From Thermocrinis sp. (lineage in GTDB: Bacteria; Aquificota; Aquificia; Aquificales; Aquificaceae), in contig NZ_DAIQAX010000005.1 in the NCBI RefSeq assembly GCF_036781485.1, positions 69,504 to 106,111 on the forward strand: a DNA stretch of 36,608 nucleotides. Direction: 5' to 3'. A program made the position numbers and the translations under genes. Below, piece after piece: positions 15,504 to 21,659 of the stretch; position 1 is the first letter of the stretch; every line of letters begins with the position of its first letter. The notes beneath the pieces were generated by a model. The model was not told where the DNA came from. It was given only the letters and a program-made list of their open reading frames with translations, and made no database searches.

Positions 15504-15740
15504 TTACTTTTGCTGTTGTTGCTGTTGCTCACCAGCAGGTTGCTGCTGCTGTTGTTGTTCAGCAGGTTGTTGTTGCTGCTGTTGCTGTTCAGCAGGTTGT
15601 TGCTGCTGTTGTTGTTCGGCAGGTTGCTGTTGCTGCTGTTGCTGTTCAGCAGGTTGTTGCTGCTGTTCAGCAGGCTTTTGCTGGCAAGATACCGCAAATA
15701 CTGCTAGGCTTGCCACTCCAAGTAAAAGAAGCTTCTTCAT
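15504..15740 (-). CDS. Poly-glutamine repeat lipoprotein
   Basis: This 78-residue protein has a typical lipoprotein signal peptide (MKKLLLLGVASLAVFAVSC, Cys19 as the lipidated residue; the lipobox AVSC is slightly atypical). The mature part is almost wholly six units of PAE(Q)n or PAGE(Q)n with runs of 4-7 glutamines. About 60 per cent of the mature chain is Gln. Gln codons are a mix of CAA and CAG. A consensus promoter and a strong AAAGGAGGTG ribosome-binding site precede it, so it should be well expressed. It lies directly upstream of rplU-rpmA. The large cysteine- or leucine-rich frames opposite are mirror images of the repeat and not genes. The function is unknown; an unstructured periplasmic or surface tether is possible. 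Confidence 0.82.
   Translation of the reverse strand: MKKLLLLGVASLAVFAVSCQQKPAEQQQQPAEQQQQQQQPAEQQQQQQPAEQQQQQQQPAEQQQQQQPAGEQQQQQQK
15510..15674 (-). repeat. In-frame tandem repeat coding for PAE-polyQ units
   Basis: Five to six copies of a unit of roughly 27-30 bases encode Pro-Ala-Glu plus 6-7 Gln (unit lengths in residues about 7, 10, 9, 10, 9, 11). Units differ in CAA/CAG order and in one Glu codon, so the array is not a recent pure triplet expansion. Copy number is likely to vary between strains. Confidence 0.8.
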
Positions 15741-15773
15741 TTTTCACACCTCCTTTAATAATTTTTAGTGTAA

Positions 15774-15803
15774 ATTATAGACCAACACACAACGATTTGT
15801 CAA
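15774..15803 (-). promoter_or_regulatory. Near-consensus sigma-70 promoter for lipoprotein-rplU-rpmA
   Basis: On the minus strand, a perfect TTGACA (15798-15803) and a perfect TATAAT (15774-15779) are separated by 18 bases. Transcription should begin near 15767, giving a leader of about 27 bases with the strong ribosome-binding site of the lipoprotein gene. It is the strongest promoter seen in the window, as expected for ribosomal protein genes. Confidence 0.8.
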
Positions 15804-15891
15804 TATAAAAAAATAAAAACAAAAGGGTTTTTCAGAATGTTCTAATAATAACTTTTAGCCTTAGAGCTGCATTGGGTTAATTAGTTTATTA

Positions 15892-15920
15892 ACAATAGGA
15901 AAACGTTTAGTACCTATTGT
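15892..15920 (+). promoter_or_regulatory. Inverted repeat upstream of acylphosphatase, possible operator
   Basis: ACAATAGG (15892-15899) and CCTATTGT (15913-15920) form a perfect 8-bp inverted repeat with a 13-base spacer, giving half-site centres 21 bases apart, about two helical turns. It ends 17 bases before the acyP ATG, and a TAAAAT (15926-15931) follows. The geometry suits a dimeric repressor or activator site. The rest of 15741-15937 shows only the minus-strand promoter. Confidence 0.4.
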
Positions 15921-15937
15921 AGTGTTAAAATAACCTT

Positions 15938-16213
15938 ATGATCAGGGCCTACAGAGTATTCCTATCTGGTCGGGTGCAAGGGGTGGGCTTCAGAAGTTGG
16001 ACCAAACGTCTGGGTGAAAGCTACGGCTTAGAAGGATGGGTACGTAACTTACCAGACGGTAGGGTGGAGGTCTTCGTTCAAGGTCATGAAGATGTAGTTC
16101 AAAGCTTTGTGTGGAAACTATGGGAAGGTCCAGAAGGAGCAAGGGTAGATAAAATGGAAATAATAAAGGAGGTGGCAAGCCATGAAGAAAAAGGTTTTTA
16201 TATTAAGTATTAG
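15938..16213 (+). CDS. acyP: Acylphosphatase
   Basis: This 91-residue enzyme hydrolyses acyl phosphates. The signature GRVQGVGFRSW carries catalytic Arg19, and VRNLPDGRVEV carries catalytic Asn37. Length and beta-alpha-beta layout are standard. The ATG has no Shine-Dalgarno, and a -10-like TAAAAT ends only six bases before it, so the message may be leaderless. The 3' end overlaps the LysM-protein gene by 32 bases, so the two are probably co-transcribed. Confidence 0.94.
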   Translation: MIRAYRVFLSGRVQGVGFRSWTKRLGESYGLEGWVRNLPDGRVEVFVQGHEDVVQSFVWKLWEGPEGARVDKMEIIKEVASHEEKGFYIKY

Positions 16214-17567
16214 CCTTGTATTCAACTTGTCCTTTGCTCAAGAATGTAAATATCACAAAGTCAAAAGTGGAGAAACGCTGGAAAAGATAGCGAAAAGCTA
16301 CGGAATAACAACTCAAGAACTACTAAAAGCCAATAAAAGTATCAAGCCTAACAACTTAAAAATAGGGAAAAAAATATGCATACCCATTTCAAAGGCTAAA
16401 AACCCGGGTGCAAAAGATTACGCTATTTATAAGGTCAAAAGGGGAGATACATTAGAAGGCATAGCAAACAAATTCGGAGTGGATTGGAGAGAGTTAAAGA
16501 GTTTTAACAACCTAAAAACAACCAAACTATCAGAAGGTCAGGAAATAAAGATACCTGCTAGATCTGTCAGTAAAAGAACTCAAAATCAGACAAAAGACTA
16601 TGAAACTTACGTAGTTCAGAAGGGTGGTAGATTAGAGCATTTGGCTAAAAAGCTTGGAGTTTCAGAAAGAGAGTTGGAAAGGCTAAATCCAAAATTGAAA
16701 GGCAAGTGGTTGGAGAAGGGAACTGTGGTAAAAGTACCTCGCGTTGAAAAGAGAGAGGAAAAGGAGACAACAAAGTATGAAATATATACGGTCAAGAAAG
16801 GTGGCAGGCTGGAACACATAGCTAAAAGCTTAGGAATTTCTAAGGAAGAGTTAGAAAAGTTGAACCCAGAATTGAAACAAAAGTGGTTATCAAAAGGCAC
16901 AAAGGTAAAAGTGCCTATAAAACATCAGAAGGAGATAACTGAAAACTATCAAACTTACGTTGTAAAAAAAACTGCCAGACTTGAACATGTGGCAAAAAAG
17001 TTAGGCCTTTCGGAAAGAGAGTTGGAGAGGTTGAATCCAGAATTAAAAGACAAATGGTTGAAAAAGGGAACGGTTGTAAAAATACCAGTTAAAAACAACA
17101 TTCATGCTACGGCGTCAGAAGAGAAAGTACGCCAACCCATTTCACCACAAAAAATGGAGGAAAGAGAACAACATAAAGAGACAGAAAATCTAATGGATGT
17201 GAAAATTCTAAAAAACAGTTTACCCTTGCCTGTAGAAGGTGAAATTACAAAAAATAACAGGGGAGTGAAAATAATTGCAGAGTGCGGAACCCCAGTTAAA
17301 GCGGTTGAGGAGGGGAAAGTGATATATAGCGGGGGTGACCTACAAGCTTACGGAAACATGATTATATTAGACCATGGAGAGTTCATATCTTTGTACGCAA
17401 ATAACCAAAAAAACTTAGTAAAAAGAGGGGAACAAGTATCCAAAAACCAACAAATTGCATTGGTTGGAAGGAAAAACAACTCTGAGAACTGTGCGCTTTA
17501 TTTTGAACTTAGAAATAAGGAAGGTATCCCTTTAGATCCTACAGAATATTTAAGAAACACTCAATAA
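16182..17567 (+). CDS. Five-LysM exported protein with degenerate LytM domain
   Basis: This 461-residue protein has a signal peptide (cut after about residue 19), five LysM peptidoglycan-binding repeats (24-68, 82-125, 143-186, 202-245, 259-302), a charged linker and an M23/LytM fold (348-456). The last three LysM repeats are close copies. Every catalytic position of LytM is lost: the HxxxD zinc ligands are Asn359 and Lys363, the YAHL histidine is Asn407, and HxHFE is ALYFE (Ala438, Tyr440). This is the pattern of NlpD/EnvC-type activators of cell-wall amidases, not of an active endopeptidase. Many more LysM units than NlpD (one) are present. An AAAGGAGGTG ribosome-binding site sits inside acyP. 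Confidence 0.9.
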   Translation: MKKKVFILSISLVFNLSFAQECKYHKVKSGETLEKIAKSYGITTQELLKANKSIKPNNLKIGKKICIPISKAKNPGAKDYAIYKVKRGDTLEGIANKFGVDWRELKSFNNLKTTKLSEGQEIKIPARSVSKRTQNQTKDYETYVVQKGGRLEHLAKKLGVSERELERLNPKLKGKWLEKGTVVKVPRVEKREEKETTKYEIYTVKKGGRLEHIAKSLGISKEELEKLNPELKQKWLSKGTKVKVPIKHQKEITENYQTYVVKKTARLEHVAKKLGLSERELERLNPELKDKWLKKGTVVKIPVKNNIHATASEEKVRQPISPQKMEEREQHKETENLMDVKILKNSLPLPVEGEITKNNRGVKIIAECGTPVKAVEEGKVIYSGGDLQAYGNMIILDHGEFISLYANNQKNLVKRGEQVSKNQQIALVGRKNNSENCALYFELRNKEGIPLDPTEYLRNTQ

Positions 17568-17942
17568 TTATTCCAACCTTTTTATGTAGATGATAGTTTT
17601 TTGCACATTTTTTTCTATTTGCTTTATGGTTCTTATTTCATATATCTGATTGTCATTTTTTATGACTTTTGCCTTTTCTAACACATCCCAAAGGCTTTTT
17701 AGCATGTTGTCAATGTCTCTCTTTCTTCTATTTGGTAGCACCAGAATAACTTCCATGGATAATGGTCCATCCAATGGATCGCCACTGTATTGCTGCTTAA
17801 TTTCCCAAATAGCTCTTGCTTCCCAGTTTTTTATTCTGGGAGGTTTAAAAACTGTCCCCCCTTTTTTCCTTATGTATCTGTTGCTTTTTGGCACTGGGAG
17901 CGAGGAAAGGTGCAACTCTATTCTCTTTTCTCCTTCACTCAC
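17568..17942 (-). CDS. rusA: RusA-family Holliday junction resolvase
   Basis: This 124-residue protein has the full RusA active-site pattern: Asp76, Asp78, Lys82 and Asp97 (RDIDNMLK and NDNQI), with the same spacing as Asp70, Asp72, Lys76 and Asp91 of the E. coli enzyme. RusA dimers cut four-way DNA junctions. The family is mostly phage-borne, but here it is the last gene of a housekeeping run and overlaps rimO by eight bases. It starts with GTG. Its stop directly abuts the stop of the convergent LysM gene, with no base between. A chromosomal rather than prophage role is inferred from the absence of phage genes nearby. Confidence 0.9.
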   Translation of the reverse strand: MSEGEKRIELHLSSLPVPKSNRYIRKKGGTVFKPPRIKNWEARAIWEIKQQYSGDPLDGPLSMEVILVLPNRRKRDIDNMLKSLWDVLEKAKVIKNDNQIYEIRTIKQIEKNVQKTIIYIKRLE

Positions 17943-19224
17943 TTACAAACTCAACCAATAGGTCCTGCTCTTTGAAATCCTTTACCAACACACTTATCAA
18001 GTCTCCCTCTTTAACTTCCCACTCGGTTTCCAAATAACAAATCCCATCCACTTCTGGTGCCTGAAACCAAAGTCTTCCAACGGGCACAATACCCAGATCT
18101 TCGTCGTATCCATCCACTAGCATCTGAAATTTTTTCCCTAGTAGATCTCTATTTTTCCTCTGGATAACCTCGTTTTGAACTTCGTATAGAATGCTCTTTC
18201 TTCTTTCCTTTTCCTCATAGCTTATCCTATCTCCTAACACCTCCGCTGGAGTTCCTTCCTCTGCGGAATAGCTGAACACACCAACCCAGTAGAAGTAACC
18301 CTTCTCTACAAAGTCTAGTAGCTCTTGAAAATCTTCAGGCTCTTCCTCCGGATAACCCACTATAAAGCTCGTTCTTAGCACCACATTGGGTATGGCAGAA
18401 AGTATCCTATTTACAAGCCTCTCTACGAAGCTTTTATCGTAACCTCTTCTCATGCTTTTTAGAACTCTGTCAGAAATGTGCTGAAGAGGTATATCAAAGT
18501 ATGGAAGAACTTTTGAAGAATTGGCTATGTAGCTTATAAGATCATTGCTAACATCCGTTGGATAAAGATACAGAAGCCTTATCCAGTTTATACCATCTAT
18601 CTTTTCAAGCTCTTCAAGAAGTTTAATTATTGCATTTTTTCCATACAGATCCCTGCCGTAATAGGTAGTATCTTGAGAAACCACGCATATTTCTTTAATT
18701 CCCTGCTGAGCTATCCACTTAGCCTCTTCCACTAAATCTTGTATAGTTTTAGATCTATACTTGCCTCTTATTTGAGGTATGGTGCAGAAAGAACACAGGC
18801 GATTGCAGCCTTCGGAAATCTTAAGGTAAGCATAGGACTTTGGTGTTGTAAGAATCCTTTTATTTTCTTTTACTTTTTCGAGTCCCAAAAACTCCAAGAT
18901 TTCATCCCAACTTTCTGTTCCAAAGTAAGCTGCGACTTCCGGTATTTCTTTCATTAGTTCCTGTTTGTATCTTTCTACCAAACAACCCATCACTATAACT
19001 TTCTTATTCCCCGCATATTCGAGAATGTAGTCTATTGCTTCTTCTTTAGCTGGGTTTATGAACCCACAGGTGTTTACAATGATGGTATCGGCCTTTTTAG
19101 GATCGTTAGCAAATTCCACTCCTGCTTGTTTGAGCTTACCCAATAAGATCTCCGTATCCACCAGATTTTTAGAACAGCCTAAGCTTATAACTCCTACTTT
19201 TAGCCTACTTTTTCTGCGATTCAT
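17935..19224 (-). CDS. rimO: Ribosomal protein S12 methylthiotransferase
   Basis: RimO is a radical SAM enzyme that adds a methylthio group to an aspartate of ribosomal protein S12. The 429-residue sequence has the N-terminal UPF0004 cluster cysteines (Cys17 in GCSKN, Cys53, Cys81), the radical SAM motif Cys140, Cys144 and Cys147 (CNRLCSFC), and a C-terminal TRAM domain (about 365-428). GCSKNLVD and the EGCNRLCSFCTIPQIRG block separate it from MiaB. The ATG overlaps the end of the preceding small gene by 20 bases, with AGAGG directly before it. Confidence 0.95.
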   Translation of the reverse strand: MNRRKSRLKVGVISLGCSKNLVDTEILLGKLKQAGVEFANDPKKADTIIVNTCGFINPAKEEAIDYILEYAGNKKVIVMGCLVERYKQELMKEIPEVAAYFGTESWDEILEFLGLEKVKENKRILTTPKSYAYLKISEGCNRLCSFCTIPQIRGKYRSKTIQDLVEEAKWIAQQGIKEICVVSQDTTYYGRDLYGKNAIIKLLEELEKIDGINWIRLLYLYPTDVSNDLISYIANSSKVLPYFDIPLQHISDRVLKSMRRGYDKSFVERLVNRILSAIPNVVLRTSFIVGYPEEEPEDFQELLDFVEKGYFYWVGVFSYSAEEGTPAEVLGDRISYEEKERRKSILYEVQNEVIQRKNRDLLGKKFQMLVDGYDEDLGIVPVGRLWFQAPEVDGICYLETEWEVKEGDLISVLVKDFKEQDLLVEFVSE

Positions 19225-19429
19225 CCTCTACCTTTTTTAAAAACTGTTTAGGATTTTTATCAACTTTTACCATCCTAAAACCACCATCTTTCCCTTCAAC
19301 TACTAAATAATTCTCTACTTTTCCTTTCCTTTCTACAACTATGTATCCTACCACACCTTCCAAATCAGTAAAAGGCTCTCTTGCGTGAACTATGAATAGA
19401 GCGAACAATAGCACAATTATAGCTCTCAT
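19205..19429 (-). CDS. Small exported protein in the PilP position
   Basis: This 74-residue protein starts with a signal peptide (about 1-16, FIVHA) and continues as a mature chain of about 58 residues, REPFTDLEGVVGYIVVERK and onward, ending in a charged tail. It begins within the pilO stop (ATGA) and follows pilM-pilN-pilO, where pilP usually stands. It is much shorter than PilP (about 170), lacks an obvious lipobox, and only the phrase PFTDLEGVVGYIV faintly recalls the PilP beta domain. It may be a minimal PilP-like protein. Otherwise it is not recognised. Confidence 0.75.
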   Translation of the reverse strand: MRAIIVLLFALFIVHAREPFTDLEGVVGYIVVERKGKVENYLVVEGKDGGFRMVKVDKNPKQFLKKVEDESQKK

Positions 19430-20139
19430 AGGTCCTCCTCCTTCATGAGTACGAACAAAGTAATTTCTCCTCTAAGCTTATCTCTCTCAAACTTGCTAAC
19501 CCTTAGAGAATATGGATAGGAAACAAAACCTTCCTTACCCAAATCTCTCAGAAAATTTACTATCTGAGAATAACTACCAGTGAAGGAAAATTTTAATTCT
19601 GCAGTTGGGTATTTAACTATGGAGGAAGGAGTAGCTTGTTGTGGTGAAGGCTTGCTGTCAGCCTGTTGCTGTTGTGTCTGCCCTTGATCTCTTACTATCT
19701 TAACAACTCCCTTACCCCCTTCTACTTTCTCTACATCATACCCTATTTCAACAGGTTTTCCAAGCGTTGCTGAAAGGATTACTACTCCATTATTTTTAGC
19801 TATCAATCCCAATCTTTTATAGACTGTGCCTACATTTTTTTCAGAAGGAATTTCTCCAACGACCATTTCCAGTTCTTGCCTCTTTTGCAAAAATAGGATT
19901 TCCAGTTCTTGCTTCTGCTTTATCAGTGAATCCAAAGCCTTTGGATCGGCTAATCTTTTTAATTCCTCTATCTGTGAGATAAGCTGATCTCTTTCGTTTC
20001 TACTTTTTTCGATCTCTTCCCTTAAAGGAGTCAGAAGCATCAGGTAAGTATATGCTATTATTGCGGCGGGCAAAATTAGTAAAATTACCAACCTTTGCCA
20101 CTGTGGAAGGGCTTGCCACTGAGCTTTTAACTTCTCCAT
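19426..20139 (-). CDS. pilO: Type IV pilus inner-membrane protein PilO
   Basis: PilO pairs with PilN to form the periplasmic part of the alignment complex. The protein has a short cytoplasmic start, one transmembrane segment (about 17-37), a coiled coil (about 40-95) and a ferredoxin-like periplasmic domain. Within that domain a glutamine- and proline-rich insert of about 30 residues (QTQQQQ, SPQQATPSS) interrupts the fold near residues 150-178. Two ATGs stand together; the second (20139) has the better spacing to the GGAGGG site, while the first (20142) overlaps the pilN stop. It is co-translated with pilN and the following small gene. Confidence 0.88.
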   Translation of the reverse strand: MEKLKAQWQALPQWQRLVILLILPAAIIAYTYLMLLTPLREEIEKSRNERDQLISQIEELKRLADPKALDSLIKQKQELEILFLQKRQELEMVVGEIPSEKNVGTVYKRLGLIAKNNGVVILSATLGKPVEIGYDVEKVEGGKGVVKIVRDQGQTQQQQADSKPSPQQATPSSIVKYPTAELKFSFTGSYSQIVNFLRDLGKEGFVSYPYSLRVSKFERDKLRGEITLFVLMKEEDL

Positions 20140-20786
20140 CATTTCCCTCCAATATTTTTTTCTGCGGTTAATTTAGCCAAATAGTACTCGTAGCCGCTTG
20201 GATTTGTTTTTCTTTCTATACTACTCACAAAAACTTCGCCATTAGCTTTTCTTAAACCACCTGTATAAGTGCTTATACTAGCATAATCAAAAGAGCTTAA
20301 TTCAAATTCTGTAGTTATTTTTCTATTTTCTGTGTCCAAATTTTGGCTGTATGTAATCAACCAGCCAGTGGGAGGAACGGAGGATGAGAATGTTTTAAAC
20401 ACGTCGTTGAAAGGAGTGTATAATTCTTTTAGACCTATTAGTATGTCTTTACTGCGGTCCAAAGCGTTTATTTCATTATTTAATCTAGTTATTTCAGCTT
20501 CTATTTCCTTCTTTTCCTCGGCAATTCGTTGAGCTTTAGCGCTTAGTTTATTTTTCTCTGCCTGAAGCTGATCTATTTCTCTTTTAATTTCGGTCAACTG
20601 TGTTGAGGTTTTCCAATACCACACACCTATGCCCAGAACACCCAACCATAGAGCTATGGAAAGGTAGTATTCTGCCCTGACTAATTTAAAAATCTGGTCT
20701 ATCTTTATTTCTCTGAGGGTTGGCCTGGCTGGTGGTGCTTCTGCTTTTCCTGGCCTTTTTCCTTTAAAAAGGTTAATCTTTATCAT
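20139..20786 (-). CDS. pilN: Type IV pilus inner-membrane protein PilN
   Basis: This 215-residue protein opens with MIKINLF, the conserved PilN peptide that inserts into PilM. The cytoplasmic stretch continues with an Ala/Pro-rich linker (about 10-24). A transmembrane segment (about 41-58), a long coiled coil (about 60-115) and a periplasmic domain follow. The start lies three bases after pilM's stop. Together with PilM and PilO it forms the platform of a type IV pilus or related system. The genes for PilQ, ATPases and pilins are not in the window. Confidence 0.9.
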   Translation of the reverse strand: MIKINLFKGKRPGKAEAPPARPTLREIKIDQIFKLVRAEYYLSIALWLGVLGIGVWYWKTSTQLTEIKREIDQLQAEKNKLSAKAQRIAEEKKEIEAEITRLNNEINALDRSKDILIGLKELYTPFNDVFKTFSSSVPPTGWLITYSQNLDTENRKITTEFELSSFDYASISTYTGGLRKANGEVFVSSIERKTNPSGYEYYLAKLTAEKNIGGK

Positions 20787-20789
20787 TTT

Positions 20790-21659
20790 TTACTCCTCCC
20801 TTATACTAAGTATATATGGAATAAAGAAGTTAGGTGGTAATTCTCCAGCATCCAAAAATCCTAATACTGGTAGATTTTCAAGCAATCGCTCTAGGAAGCT
20901 TTCGTTGGCTAAGGCTGGGCCAGCGGCGTAAATATTAGATATGTCGTTTATGACGAGTAGATTTCTAACCTCCGCAAAAAAGCTTTCTAATAACCCTTCA
21001 TTTTTGTTTTTACTGTATTCCCAATAACTCCAATGTATAACCGAGTACCCAAGATTAGAAGTATTATATGCCAGAAGTATAGAGTAATCATAGTCAATAT
21101 ACAAGATAGAGAAGGGTATAGAAAGCTTATGATATATTCCGTAATTTATGATGGCAAGTATTTCGTAATCCACTATCTCAGGCCTTAAACCCACTGAACG
21201 GATAAGATCAGTCAGTTTATTAACAGATTCTGCACGCACCATTACTAAGGCTACGTTTAGGATTTTGTCATCCCTTAGAATGAAATAATCATATGCTGTT
21301 TCCTCCTTTATCTGAGCTAGTTCCCTCTTTATTACCCAGCTTATGGCGCTTTCCAGGTCTTTCTGATTTATAGTTGATGGGTATTTATAAAGTTTTAGTA
21401 TGCCATCGGTAGCTGGTATGCAAGTTATAACGCCTTCTCCCTGTATTCTAAACTTATTCACCAAATCCCTTAACACAGTTATTTTTTTATTTTCGTCACC
21501 ATCCTCAAAGATCACTTCTTGGGGTGGAAACGGGGATTTTCTTCCTTCCGTATTTCCAAGCAGCCTTATAAATCTCTGACTCACTTGTAAGGCTATCCGA
21601 GGTTTTGACTTTTTGAGTAAAGGAAGGCTTAATTTTTTGATACTATCAACAAGCTTCAT
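20790..21659 (-). CDS. pilM: PilM-like actin-fold protein, divergent
   Basis: This 289-residue protein is assigned to PilM by fold pattern and by its place before pilN-pilO. It is shorter than usual PilM (about 350). The phosphate-binding segments expected in actin-like ATPases look altered: the first reads RIALQVSQRFIRLLG where PilM has DIGxxxxK, and the second reads LYIDYDYSILLAY where DIGAxxT is typical. It may therefore bind nucleotide poorly or not at all, as in GspL-type homologues. The ATG overlaps the ppsA stop (ATGA). Confidence 0.75.
   Translation of the reverse strand: MKLVDSIKKLSLPLLKKSKPRIALQVSQRFIRLLGNTEGRKSPFPPQEVIFEDGDENKKITVLRDLVNKFRIQGEGVITCIPATDGILKLYKYPSTINQKDLESAISWVIKRELAQIKEETAYDYFILRDDKILNVALVMVRAESVNKLTDLIRSVGLRPEIVDYEILAIINYGIYHKLSIPFSILYIDYDYSILLAYNTSNLGYSVIHWSYWEYSKNKNEGLLESFFAEVRNLLVINDISNIYAAGPALANESFLERLLENLPVLGFLDAGELPPNFFIPYILSIREE

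Noticed and set aside
15510..15674. CRISPR-like repeat array
   Set aside because: The repeats are contiguous, in frame and code for glutamine runs; there are no unique spacers between constant repeats.
15444..15768. Leucine-rich and cysteine-rich plus-strand frames opposite the lipoprotein gene
   Set aside because: They are mirror translations of the CAA/CAG repeat; the minus-strand frame has the signal peptide, ribosome-binding site and promoter.
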